Assembly (NCBI RefSeq): GCF_014635345.1
Contig: NZ_BMCU01000001.1
Location: 62,001 to 126,000, forward strand
Source: Rhodococcoides trifolii
Lineage (GTDB): Bacteria > Actinomycetota > Actinomycetes > Mycobacteriales > Mycobacteriaceae
Direction: 5' to 3'
Length of the DNA stretch: 64,000 nucleotides
Shown here: positions 41,449 to 49,635 of the stretch, in pieces
How the letters are laid out: each line of letters opens with the position of its first letter
Position numbering within the stretch: the first letter of the stretch is position 1
The notes under the pieces: model-generated
Told to the model about the DNA's origin: nothing
Databases searched by the model: none
Seen by the model: the letters and a program-made list of their open reading frames with translations, nothing else
Translations under genes and position numbers: made by a program

Positions 41449-42048
41449 TCACGGCCGAGCGCTCACCGCTTCGAGCGCCAACCGCCTGATCTCGGCGTGG
41501 ACCCGTTCGAAGACGACGGTCCCGATGAGCATCGATTCCACGGCCGCAGTGCGGGTTGGCTTGGCGCGCGCATAGCCCACCTCGAGCTCCGCGGTCGCAT
41601 ACGCCGAATCCGCGACGGCGTCCAAGTCGGACAGCGTTACGCCGAAGCCGAAGGTACGCAACGTGCCGATCAGCTCGGCCAATCGATACGGAGCGGGTGC
41701 GCCGTCCTCGATTGCCCATTCCCGCGCGCGCAGCCAGTCGTGTACCTCCCCCACGTCGGGTTCGACATCTGGAACGGAGTCGATGCCGTGCATGACCGCC
41801 CCGAAGGCGTGGTGCAGCGGAGCACCGTCGTCGTCGACCGCCGCAAGGGTGGCACGGATTCGTGCAATGGGGAGTCCGCCGATGTCGACGAGCGCGCGAA
41901 TCAATCGCAACCGGTGGACGTGGCCTTCGTCGTACGTCGCCTGGGTGGGCGAACTCTGCGCACCCGCAGGCAGTAATCCCTCGCGGAGGTAGTACTTGAT
42001 GGACGCGACGGATACCCCGCTGGCTCGGCTCAGTTCTGAGATTCTCAC
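41449..42048 (-). CDS. MerR-family transcriptional regulator
   Basis: A 199-residue regulator. RISELSRASGVSVASIKYYL is the MerR helix-turn-helix and ATYDEGHVHRLRLIRALVDI its wing; the C-terminal effector domain (~100-199) is of unknown specificity and has no Cys pair for metals. I choose GTG 42048 because a start at GTG 42075 would put the palindromic operator (42063-42081) inside the coding sequence. It is divergent from the DUF4188 gene, its likely target. Confidence 0.85.
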   Translation of the reverse strand: MRISELSRASGVSVASIKYYLREGLLPAGAQSSPTQATYDEGHVHRLRLIRALVDIGGLPIARIRATLAAVDDDGAPLHHAFGAVMHGIDSVPDVEPDVGEVHDWLRAREWAIEDGAPAPYRLAELIGTLRTFGFGVTLSDLDAVADSAYATAELEVGYARAKPTRTAAVESMLIGTVVFERVHAEIRRLALEAVSARP

Positions 42049-42062
42049 CTTGACATCACCAT

Positions 42063-42081
42063 TGGATAGTAGCACTATCCA
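42063..42081. promoter_or_regulatory. MerR operator with divergent promoters
   Basis: TGGATAGT-AGC-ACTATCCA is a perfect 8-bp inverted repeat with a 3-base centre between the MerR gene and the DUF4188 gene. Each arm contains a possible -10 sequence (TACTAT on the reverse strand, CACTAT on the forward strand), so one bound dimer could control both. Confidence 0.7.
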
Positions 42082-42084
42082 TTT

Positions 42085-42555
42085 ATGACTTCAGTCCAGA
42101 ACGGCCGCTTCACGGCACAGATCGACGGCGATTTCGTCGTCTTCGTTATCGGTATGCGCATCAACAAAGTTCGCCGAATCGACCAGTGGATCCGGCCGTT
42201 CATGGCCATGCCCCGCATGCTGAGCGAACTCGCCGCCCACCCAGAGCTCGGAATGCTCGGTGCCAGTTCGTCGTTGGGCGGCCGAACGATCACCATGATC
42301 CAGTACTGGCGCAGCTTCGAGGCCCTCGAAGCCTTCGCTAAGGATCCGAACAACCCACACCTGCCGGCATGGCGCGAATTCAACAAGCGGGTCGGCGGAA
42401 ACGGAAACGTCGGGATCTTCCACGAGACGTACCGCGTCGGACCCGGACAGCACGAATCGATCTACGCGAACATGCCCGTCATGGGGTTGGCCGCAGCGGG
42501 GAGCGCCGCGCCGTTGTCGGCGAAAAGCACTGCCCGCGCACGCATTACTCGGTAG
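42085..42555 (+). CDS. DUF4188 family protein (monooxygenase-like, aldoxime-dehydratase-related fold)
   Basis: A 156-residue alpha-beta barrel protein with the DUF4188 signature: NGRFTAQIDGDFVVFVIGMR, INKVRRIDQWIRPFMAMPRM, MIQYWRSFEALEAFAKDPNN and GIFHETYRVGPGQHESIYAN. The family has been compared with phenylacetaldoxime dehydratase and haem monooxygenases; no reaction is proven. It is probably controlled by the divergent MerR protein. Confidence 0.82.
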   Translation: MTSVQNGRFTAQIDGDFVVFVIGMRINKVRRIDQWIRPFMAMPRMLSELAAHPELGMLGASSSLGGRTITMIQYWRSFEALEAFAKDPNNPHLPAWREFNKRVGGNGNVGIFHETYRVGPGQHESIYANMPVMGLAAAGSAAPLSAKSTARARITR

Positions 42556-42754
42556 CGACGGTCACGGACACCCCGCCGACCGTCACGATGTCGCCGACGC
42601 GTAGTTGCCGCCCGCGACGCAGCTCCACCTCGCCGTTCACGGTCACTTCGCCGTCGGCAATCACCATCTTCGCTTCGGCGCCCGAGTCGATCATGTTGGC
42701 CAGCTTCAGGAATTGACCGAGCCTGATCGACTCGTCACGGATGGGCACGGTCAC
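42545..42754 (-). CDS. S4-domain RNA-binding protein
   Basis: A 69-residue protein that is a single S4 fold: SIRLGQFLKLANMIDSGAEA, then VIADGEVTVNGEVELRRGRQ and DIVTVGG. These small YaaA/RlbA-like proteins bind structured RNA, often on ribosomal particles. GTG 42754 overlaps the stop of the upstream dehydrogenase (GTGA), which decides the start. Its 3' end overlaps the convergent DUF4188 gene by 11 bases. Confidence 0.85.
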   Translation of the reverse strand: MTVPIRDESIRLGQFLKLANMIDSGAEAKMVIADGEVTVNGEVELRRGRQLRVGDIVTVGGVSVTVATE

Positions 42755-44301
42755 AGGAACTCGACTCCCTGCGCGAGGGGCAGTTCCGAGCTGTAGTTGA
42801 CGGTGTTCGTCGAACGCCGCATGTACGACTTCCACGCATCGCTGCCGGACTCACGCCCGCCACCGGTTTCCTTCTCGCCGCCGAAGGCGCCGCCGATCTC
42901 CGCGCCGGACGGTCCGATGTTGACGTTGGCGATGCCGCAATCCGACCCGGCAGCGGAGAGGAACCGTTCGGCCTCGCGCAGGTCGGTCGTGAAGATCGAC
43001 GACGAAAGACCCTGCGGCACATCGTTGTGCAGAGCAATGGCCTCGTCGAGATCCGAGTACGACATGAGGTAGATGATCGGTGCAAAAGTCTCGTGCTTGA
43101 CGATCTCGGTCTGCCCCGGCATCACCACGATCGCCGGCTGCACGTAGTAACCACCGAGCTCCTCAGCGACCCGCTCACCCCCGGCCACCACCTTGCCACC
43201 GTCTCTCGCCGCCTGCTCCAACGCGGACACGTACCCGTCGTACGCTGCTTCGTCGATCAGGGGACCGACCAGAGTGGTTGTCTCCAAGGGAGATCCGATG
43301 GGGAGAGTCGCGTACGCCGAGGACAACCTGTCCACGAGGGTGTCGACGATGGACTCGTGCGCGATAACCCGGCGCAACGACGTGCATCGCTGCCCGGCAG
43401 TTCCCGCTGCCGAGAACACGATTCCGCGCACCGTCAGATCCAGATCGGCGGTGGGGGAGACGATCGCGGCGTTGTTTCCGCCCAGCTCCAGCAGAACTCG
43501 GCCGAACCGCTGCGCGACGCGCGGCGCCACCTCACGACCCATCCGAGTCGAACCGGTGGCGGACACGAGCGCTACGCGTGGATCGTCGACCAGTGCTTCA
43601 CCGGCGTCGCGTTCACCGATGATGAGCTGCGCAATCTTCGGGTCGACCCCTGCCCGGTCAGCGGCCTGTTCGAAAATCGCTTGCACGGCCACGGCAGTGA
43701 GCGGTGTCTTCTCCGACGGCTTCCACACGACGGTGTCACCGGCCACCAAGGCCAACACGGTGTTCCAGGACCACACGGCGACCGGGAAGTTGAAGGCCGT
43801 GATCACGGCGACGACGCCGAGGGGATGCCACTGCTCCATCATGCGGTGGCCCGGGCGCTCGGTGGCGATCGTGTTTCCGTAGAGCTGACGCGAGAGACCG
43901 ACACCGAAATCGCAGATGTCGATCATCTCCTGAACCTCACCGCGTCCCTCGCTGACGATCTTGCCGGCCTCGATGGACACCAACTCGCCGAGCGCATCCT
44001 TGTGCTCGCGCAGCAACTCCCCGAGTTCGCGGACGACGCCACCGCGCACCGGCGCGGGGACCGTCGACCAGGTCCGGAATGCCGCCACCGCGTCGTCGAC
44101 GACGGTCGACGGGTCCGCCGACGGCTGCAGATATCCCAGCGTGCCGCCGGTGATGGGTGACGACGTCACCAGGCCTGCGCCGTCCGGTGTCGCAGCGGCG
44201 AACGACGCGTCGGCGCCCATGGCGGTGAGGAGCTCGGCGGTCCTGGTGGTCAGGTCGGAGGTCGATGTCATGGGATCCATTCTGTCCGATCGAGTCAACA
44301 C
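42751..44301 (-). CDS. pcd: L-piperideine-6-carboxylate (aminoadipate-semialdehyde) dehydrogenase
   Basis: A ~516-residue aldehyde dehydrogenase of the ALDH7/antiquitin type: ITAFNFPVAVWSWNTVLALV, GSTRMGREVAPRVAQRFG, LELGGNNAAIV (general base Glu) and AAGTAGQRCTSLRR (nucleophile Cys). It oxidises alpha-aminoadipate semialdehyde to alpha-aminoadipate after lysine 6-transamination. The divergent gene is the transaminase, which supports this. GTG 44301 (CATAAT seven bases upstream) is one start; ATG 44280 and 44271 would remove 7 or 10 residues. Confidence 0.88.
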   Translation of the reverse strand: MLTRSDRMDPMTSTSDLTTRTAELLTAMGADASFAAATPDGAGLVTSSPITGGTLGYLQPSADPSTVVDDAVAAFRTWSTVPAPVRGGVVRELGELLREHKDALGELVSIEAGKIVSEGRGEVQEMIDICDFGVGLSRQLYGNTIATERPGHRMMEQWHPLGVVAVITAFNFPVAVWSWNTVLALVAGDTVVWKPSEKTPLTAVAVQAIFEQAADRAGVDPKIAQLIIGERDAGEALVDDPRVALVSATGSTRMGREVAPRVAQRFGRVLLELGGNNAAIVSPTADLDLTVRGIVFSAAGTAGQRCTSLRRVIAHESIVDTLVDRLSSAYATLPIGSPLETTTLVGPLIDEAAYDGYVSALEQAARDGGKVVAGGERVAEELGGYYVQPAIVVMPGQTEIVKHETFAPIIYLMSYSDLDEAIALHNDVPQGLSSSIFTTDLREAERFLSAAGSDCGIANVNIGPSGAEIGGAFGGEKETGGGRESGSDAWKSYMRRSTNTVNYSSELPLAQGVEFL

Positions 44302-44359
44302 AGGACAAATTATGGTCTATCTGTTGTTTGACGAAATATTATCGCGTACGTTGCCATCC

Positions 44360-45703
44360 ATGACACAAGTCTTACGACGTCCGGCCTACCCCGCCCACCA
44401 GCCGGTCGACGCGACTGCCGTGCACGAGGTCATCGGAAGCCACATGCTGGCCGATGGCTTCGAGATGGTCCTGGACCTGACGGAGTCGCAGGGATCGACT
44501 CTCGTCGATGCCCGCGACGGATCGCGTTACCTCGACATGTTCACGTTTTTCGCATCGAACGCGCTGGGCATGAATCACCCTGCCCTCGTGGACGACGAGC
44601 GGTTCCGCGCCGACCTCCTCGAGGCTGCCCTGCACAAGCCGAGCAATTCCGACGTCTACACCGCGGCCATGGCCGGCTTCGTGGACACGTTCGCCCGCGT
44701 CCTGGGTGATGCTCGCTTGCCGCACCTGTTCTTCGTCGAAGGCGGCGCGCTCGCGGTCGAGAACGCGCTGAAGGTCGCGTTCGATTGGAAGAGTCGCTGG
44801 AACGAAGCGCATGGGATCGACCCCGCGCTCGGGACCAAGGTCATGCACCTCGAGCACGCGTTCCACGGCCGCTCCGGATACACGATGTCGCTGACGAACA
44901 CCGACCCCATCAAGGTCGCCCGGTTCCCGAAGTTCGACTGGCCGCGCATCTCGTCTCCCTACATCCGTGACGGCGCGGACATGGATGCCCTGGAACAGCA
45001 TTCGCTCGACGCAGCTCGTCGTGCGTTCGAGGCCGACCTGCACGACGTGGCGTGCCTGATCCTCGAACCCATTCAGGGCGAGGGCGGCGACCACCACTTC
45101 CGTCCGCAGTACTTGCAGGGTCTGCGCGCGTTGTGCGACGAGTTCGACGCCTTGCTCGTCTTCGACGAGGTGCAGTCCGGAGCCGGAATGACCGGCAGCG
45201 CTTGGGCATTCCAGCAGCTCGGGGTGGCACCCGACGTCATGTCCTTCGGCAAGAAGACCCAGGTCTGCGGCGTGATGGCCGGCGGGAAGGTCGACGAGGT
45301 GCCGGACAATGTGTTCACGGTGTCTTCGCGCATCAACTCCACCTGGGGCGGCAGCCTCACTGACATGGTGCGCGCACGCCGCATCCTCGAGGTCGTCGAG
45401 TCCGAGGATCTGATCGCTCGGGCGGGCGAGCTGGGCTCGTATCTCCTGACGGGACTGCGTTCATTGACTCTGCGGCACAACCACATCGACAACGTGCGCG
45501 GTCGCGGCCTGATGACCGCCTTCTCGATGCCCGACGGCACATCCCGTGACGAGCTCGTCGAGCGGATGCGCACCGAGGAGCACGTTCTGATGCTCGGTTG
45601 CGGGGAGCGCAGTGTCCGGTTCCGGCCGGCGCTCACGGTCACCGAGGCGGACCTCGACGCTGCGGTTGCTGCGCTGGATCGGGTGCTCGGATCGCACCAC
45701 TGA
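44360..45703 (+). CDS. lat: L-lysine 6-transaminase
   Basis: A 447-residue class III PLP aminotransferase that moves the epsilon-amino group of lysine to 2-oxoglutarate. EGGALAVENALKVAFDWKSR, HAFHGRSGYTMSLTNTDPIK, LEPIQGEGGDHHF, FDEVQSGAGMTG and SFGKKTQVCGVMAGG (PLP Lys) match mycobacterial Lat (Rv3290c). The ATG follows TACGTT (44347-44352) by seven bases (leaderless). The AT-rich 44300-44345 stretch may bind an Lrp-type regulator, but no lrp gene is in the window. Confidence 0.93.
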   Translation: MTQVLRRPAYPAHQPVDATAVHEVIGSHMLADGFEMVLDLTESQGSTLVDARDGSRYLDMFTFFASNALGMNHPALVDDERFRADLLEAALHKPSNSDVYTAAMAGFVDTFARVLGDARLPHLFFVEGGALAVENALKVAFDWKSRWNEAHGIDPALGTKVMHLEHAFHGRSGYTMSLTNTDPIKVARFPKFDWPRISSPYIRDGADMDALEQHSLDAARRAFEADLHDVACLILEPIQGEGGDHHFRPQYLQGLRALCDEFDALLVFDEVQSGAGMTGSAWAFQQLGVAPDVMSFGKKTQVCGVMAGGKVDEVPDNVFTVSSRINSTWGGSLTDMVRARRILEVVESEDLIARAGELGSYLLTGLRSLTLRHNHIDNVRGRGLMTAFSMPDGTSRDELVERMRTEEHVLMLGCGERSVRFRPALTVTEADLDAAVAALDRVLGSHH

Positions 45704-45706
45704 CGA

Positions 45707-46201
45707 TCAGCCCTGCTGCGTAGCCGCCCACTCCTCGACGCGACGGTTGCTCTCCTCGTCCGACAGGTCGTCGACGCGAGTCTGCACCGACCACCGGACG
45801 CCGAACGGGTCCAGGATCGAACCGAAACGGTCGCCGGAGACGAAGGTGGACACCGGTTCCCGGATCGTTGCACCCGCGTCGGCGGCGCGTGTCACCACGT
45901 CGTCGACGTCGGGAACGTACAGTGCAAGCGAGTAGGAGACGGCCGCGCCTGCGGTGGGGGCAACCAGGCCATAAGACTCCATCGAGTCACTCAATGTCAT
46001 CCTGCCCGAGGCGAATTCGATCTCGGCGTGCGCGACGATGTCCCCGAACCTGGTCACGCCGTGCACCGTGGCTCCGAACACGTCGCGGTAGAAGTCGATG
46101 GCGTCGGCCGCACGAGCTACGACGATGTGCGGGGTCAGCGACGTGCGCCCGTGTGGCAGGCCGTCGGTGGTGAATTCTCCGGTAGCTGCTGTTGTGGTCA
46201 T
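45707..46201 (-). CDS. VOC family protein (PhnB-like)
   Basis: A 164-residue VOC protein with LTPHIVVARAADAIDFYRDV, AEIEFASGRMTLSDS and DRFGSILDPFGVRWSVQTRV. The long frame upstream of the ATG at 46201 is non-conserved. The role could be a lyase or an antibiotic-binding protein; no catalytic set beyond the fold is certain. It is convergent with lat, four bases apart. Confidence 0.82.
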   Translation of the reverse strand: MTTTAATGEFTTDGLPHGRTSLTPHIVVARAADAIDFYRDVFGATVHGVTRFGDIVAHAEIEFASGRMTLSDSMESYGLVAPTAGAAVSYSLALYVPDVDDVVTRAADAGATIREPVSTFVSGDRFGSILDPFGVRWSVQTRVDDLSDEESNRRVEEWAATQQG

Positions 46202-46270
46202 GTTTCGATTCTCGGACACGAGGGACCGCGCCGTCTTGAACATTTGCGACACGTCCCCGTTCTGCCGAGA

Positions 46271-46834
46271 CTAGGGGGTGGGGCCGAACTCCCGCGCGAT
46301 CGCTTCCAACTTCTCCAGGTAGCCGGCTTCGACGTCCCCGAGGTTGTCCCCGACGGCGCGAAGCCCCGCGACACCATCGATCGTTTCCCGCACGATGTCC
46401 GCCTGACCGGCGTGGCGGGCAGTCTCGGCGGTGACGTGTATCAACGTTCGATGCAGCGTGATCGCGGCCCGCTCTTGCGGCCAGTGTGGAACGTGCCCGC
46501 TCGTGTCGAGATCCAGCTCGACGATGGTCCGATCGGAGTGCGCCCACGCCGCCCGGTATCCGTCCAGGATCTGCTCGCGTGACTCACCGGCCACGGCGTA
46601 CATGTCTGCCTGATCCTCGCCGCCCGCCCACGGCGGTTCCAGCCCGGAGGGTCGGCCGAACGTGTCGCCGAAATACCCGTACTACTCGACGAACGTCAGA
46701 TGCTTGACCAGGCCCAACAGGTTGGTCCCGGTCGGCGTCATCGGCCGGCGGATGTCGTAGTCGGACGCACCGTCCAGCTTCCACACGATCGCATCCCGCG
46801 CGGCCTGTAGGTATCCCTGTAAATCTGCTTTCAT
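46271..46834 (-). pseudogene. DinB-family (DUF664) gene split by an in-frame TAG
   Basis: Read in one frame, MKADLQGYLQAARDAIVWKL ... LLGLVKHLTFVE is followed by a TAG (46684-46682), then YGYFGDTFGRPSGLEPPWAG and, without any frame change, the rest of a DinB helical bundle (VIHVTAET-like region TLIHVTAETARHAGQADIVR with the metal His). Full length would be ~187 residues. DinB proteins are metal-binding, often thiol-linked transferases. A single base substitution explains the break; a sequencing error or read-through cannot be excluded. Confidence 0.8.
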
Positions 46835-46913
46835 GACTTCTGTCGATTCCGGCATGGCTCGATCGTCATGGATAGGAAAGCAACACACAACCACTGCCTG
46901 ATCGGAGCACGAC

Positions 46914-47285
46914 ATGCGCTACACACTTCTTCTCACCAGTGAGGAACCGGCCGCCGGCGACATCCCGGACGACGCACGGACTGCCATGCAGGACGCGTTC
47001 GGCACCTACGGACGGGCGCTCGAGGCTGCGGGTGTCCTCGTCGCCGCCGAGGTGCTCGCCCAAACCTCCGAGTCGACGACGGTCACCATGCGCACCGGTT
47101 CGCTCCAGGTTCAGGACGGCCCCTTCGCCGAGACCAAGGAGGCCCTGGCGGGGGTGTTCGTCATCGACGTCCCTGACCTCGACGCAGCGCTTGCGTGGGC
47201 CGAGAAGTGCCCCGGAACCCAGTACGGAGTGGTCGAAGTACGCCGCGCTGCAACGTCGTTCGTGAACGGTGCATGGACCACCTGA
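46914..47285 (+). CDS. DGPF/YCII-domain protein paired with an ECF sigma factor
   Basis: A 123-residue YCII-related protein: MRYTLLLTSEEP start, VQDGPFAETKEALAGVFVID containing the DGPF motif, and DLDAALAWAEKCPGTQYGVVEVR. DGPF proteins form compact ferredoxin-like dimers and are the standard operon partner of ECF42 sigma factors. Its TGA overlaps the sigma start (TGATG), so they are translationally coupled. Confidence 0.88.
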   Translation: MRYTLLLTSEEPAAGDIPDDARTAMQDAFGTYGRALEAAGVLVAAEVLAQTSESTTVTMRTGSLQVQDGPFAETKEALAGVFVIDVPDLDAALAWAEKCPGTQYGVVEVRRAATSFVNGAWTT

Positions 47286-48568
47286 TGTCCGATCGTTCCG
47301 CAGGCTCCACTCCTGTGACCGACCCGCAAGGGCGGGCGAGCGACGCCGCCCGCACCTCGTACGGCCGCTTGCTCGCCGTCCTGGCGTCGTCCACCGGCGA
47401 CATCGCCGGAGCCGAGGACGCACTTGCCGACGCGTTCGAGCGCGCACTGACCAGGTGGCCCGTCGACGGGGTTCCGCGCAACCCCGACGGATGGCTGCTG
47501 ACTGTGGCACGGAACCGGTTACGAGACGGTTGGAAGTCCGCTGCGACGTCGACAAGCGTTCCGCTGGAACCACAGTCACATGAACGCGGTCTTCTCGACG
47601 ACGTCGACCCCGACGCGATCGGCGACAGACGACTCGAACTGTTGCTCGTGTGTGCGCACCCCGACATCGACCCCGCTGTCCACACTCCGCTCATGCTGGA
47701 CGTCGTCCTCGGGTTCACCGCGAAACAGATCGCCGCCGCCTTCGACGTGCCCGCGCCGACTGTCGCAGCGCGCCTCGGTCGCGCGAAGAAACGCATCCGA
47801 GAGTCGCGTATCCCGTTCGAGATTCCTGATCGCACACAGCTTCCCGCACGCATCGACGCCGTGCTGAACGCAATCTACGGCGCGTACGCCATCGACTGGC
47901 CCACCGCCGGAACACAAGTACGAGACGGTCTCGCCGAAGAGTCGCTCTACCTCGCCGATACCGTCGCCGCGATGATGCCGGACGACGCCGAAGCGCACGG
48001 ACTGGCCGCGCTCATCGGGCTGTCGACGGCCCGGCTGAGAGCCCGCTTCGACGGCGACGGCCGACTGATACCGCTGGCCGAGCAGGACACTGCTCGCTGG
48101 AACACGACACTGATCGAACGGGCCGACGATCATCTGCGGCGCGCGCACGCCCTCCGCACGCTTGGACGATTTCAGCTCGAGGCAGCGATCCAGTCGGTGC
48201 ACTGCGCGCGGCGATTTACGTCGACCACCGACTGGCACACCCTGCGCGCACTCCACGAGACCTTGCAGACCCTCGCACCGACCAACGGCGGCGCTGTGTC
48301 ACTCGCGGCTGTTGTGGCTGAAATCGACGGTGCCGGAGCTGGACTCGCTGTGCTCGACACACTGAACGCACCCCGATTTCAGCCGGCGTGGGCCACGCGA
48401 GCTCATCTTCTCGCGAAACAAGGCGCGTTCGACGAGGCAGTCGTGGCCTACGACAAGGCCATCTCGCTGACGACCGACATCCCGTCGCGGCGGTATCTGG
48501 AGGACAAGCGGAACGCGTTGGCCACTTCCGTCGGCGATGAGCGGGATCCCGAGCATTCGAGACGGTAG
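47285..48568 (+). CDS. ECF sigma factor, ECF42 (DGPF-associated) group
   Basis: A 427-residue protein. Sigma region 2 is at ~20-80 (GDIAGAEDALADAFERALTR, NPDGWLLTVARNRLRDGWKS), region 4 at ~125-180 (LDVVLGFTAKQIAAAFDVPA, TVAARLGRAKKRIRESRIPF), then a ~240-residue all-helical TPR-like extension with ECF42 landmarks (LYLADTVAAMMPDDAEAHGL, ARFDGDGRLIPLAEQD, RWNTTLI). The extension is required for activity in studied ECF42 proteins. There is no anti-sigma gene; the DGPF protein upstream is the only partner. Confidence 0.9.
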   Translation: MSDRSAGSTPVTDPQGRASDAARTSYGRLLAVLASSTGDIAGAEDALADAFERALTRWPVDGVPRNPDGWLLTVARNRLRDGWKSAATSTSVPLEPQSHERGLLDDVDPDAIGDRRLELLLVCAHPDIDPAVHTPLMLDVVLGFTAKQIAAAFDVPAPTVAARLGRAKKRIRESRIPFEIPDRTQLPARIDAVLNAIYGAYAIDWPTAGTQVRDGLAEESLYLADTVAAMMPDDAEAHGLAALIGLSTARLRARFDGDGRLIPLAEQDTARWNTTLIERADDHLRRAHALRTLGRFQLEAAIQSVHCARRFTSTTDWHTLRALHETLQTLAPTNGGAVSLAAVVAEIDGAGAGLAVLDTLNAPRFQPAWATRAHLLAKQGAFDEAVVAYDKAISLTTDIPSRRYLEDKRNALATSVGDERDPEHSRR

Positions 48569-48581
48569 CGGCCCACCCGTT

Positions 48582-49625
48582 TCACGCCGTCGTCATCTCC
48601 CGGACGATCCGAGCCACGATGTCGCCGGCGGGGGCGTCGGTCACGGCTCGCCAACCGGTCCCCGCCCAGAGGTTCGGCACGTCGGCCCGACCCGCGGCGG
48701 TCGCGGCGGCACGGAGCGGCCCGGTCATGGAGTTCAGCTCCGGGTAGCCGGCCGGCGCCGTGGCCGTGAACTTGTCGGCGAACTCGTTGGCCAACCCGCG
48801 AGCGGGGCGACCCGAGAACGCGCGAGTGACCATGGTGCGTTCGTACTCGCGATTGAGCAGCGCGCGCCGATGCACGGCGGTGGTCCCCGCTTCGGGACTG
48901 CACAGGAACGCAGTCCCCAATTGGGCTGCGACAGCGCCCCATCCGAGGGCCGCGAACACTCCGGAGCCGTCCATGATCCCACCGGCAGCGATCAGGGGGA
49001 CGTCGACCGAGAGCCCGATGGACATCAGCAGAGACGGCAGTGACAGAAAGAATCCACCGCGCTCGTCGGCGGGGTCGTCGACGAACACCCCGCGATGTCC
49101 GCCGGCTTCGCTTCCTTGCACCACCAGCATGTCCGCCCCGTCGGCGACTGCGGTCTCCGCTTCGGAAATAGAGGTGACGGTGCCGATCATCTGCGCACCG
49201 ATGGCCTTGACGCGGTCCGACAACTCGCGACCGGGGCTTCCGAACGTGACGCTGACCGCGGCCGGTCGGTGGGAGCAGACGATGTCGATCTTCTCGGCGA
49301 TGTGGTCGTCGTGCCACGTCGGCGGGCCGACCTCGACTCCGAGCTCGGCGGCCAACGGCTCCAATCGTGCTCGATAGTCGTCCAGAACGGAGGGCGACGC
49401 GATCTGCTTCGACGGCAGAAAGAGGTTGACTCCGTACGGGTTCGAGGTCAATCGTTCGACCTCGGTGAGTTGCCGATCCAACGCGTCGGGCGTGAGGTTC
49501 GCGCCGGCAAGGAACCCGAGCCCACCCGCGTTGGAGACGGCTGCGGTCAGTTCGGGGGTGGACGGCCCGCCCGCCATCGGCGCGCACACGATGGGCAGGC
49601 GGGCTGGAAACAGGGCGGAGCTCAT
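48582..49625 (-). CDS. Nitronate monooxygenase (NMO/2-nitropropane dioxygenase family)
   Basis: A 347-residue FMN TIM-barrel: PIVCAPMAGGPSTPELTAAV, NLFLPSK, VTFGSPG, VVQGSEAGGHRG (phosphate/His region) and PLIAAGGIMDGSGVFAALGW. It oxidises toxic nitronates such as propionate 3-nitronate. TAGGGT lies seven bases before the ATG on this strand (leaderless), within the end of the neighbouring Ter gene. Confidence 0.9.
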   Translation of the reverse strand: MSSALFPARLPIVCAPMAGGPSTPELTAAVSNAGGLGFLAGANLTPDALDRQLTEVERLTSNPYGVNLFLPSKQIASPSVLDDYRARLEPLAAELGVEVGPPTWHDDHIAEKIDIVCSHRPAAVSVTFGSPGRELSDRVKAIGAQMIGTVTSISEAETAVADGADMLVVQGSEAGGHRGVFVDDPADERGGFFLSLPSLLMSIGLSVDVPLIAAGGIMDGSGVFAALGWGAVAAQLGTAFLCSPEAGTTAVHRRALLNREYERTMVTRAFSGRPARGLANEFADKFTATAPAGYPELNSMTGPLRAAATAAGRADVPNLWAGTGWRAVTDAPAGDIVARIVREMTTA

Positions 49626-49635
49626 GGAGCCGACC

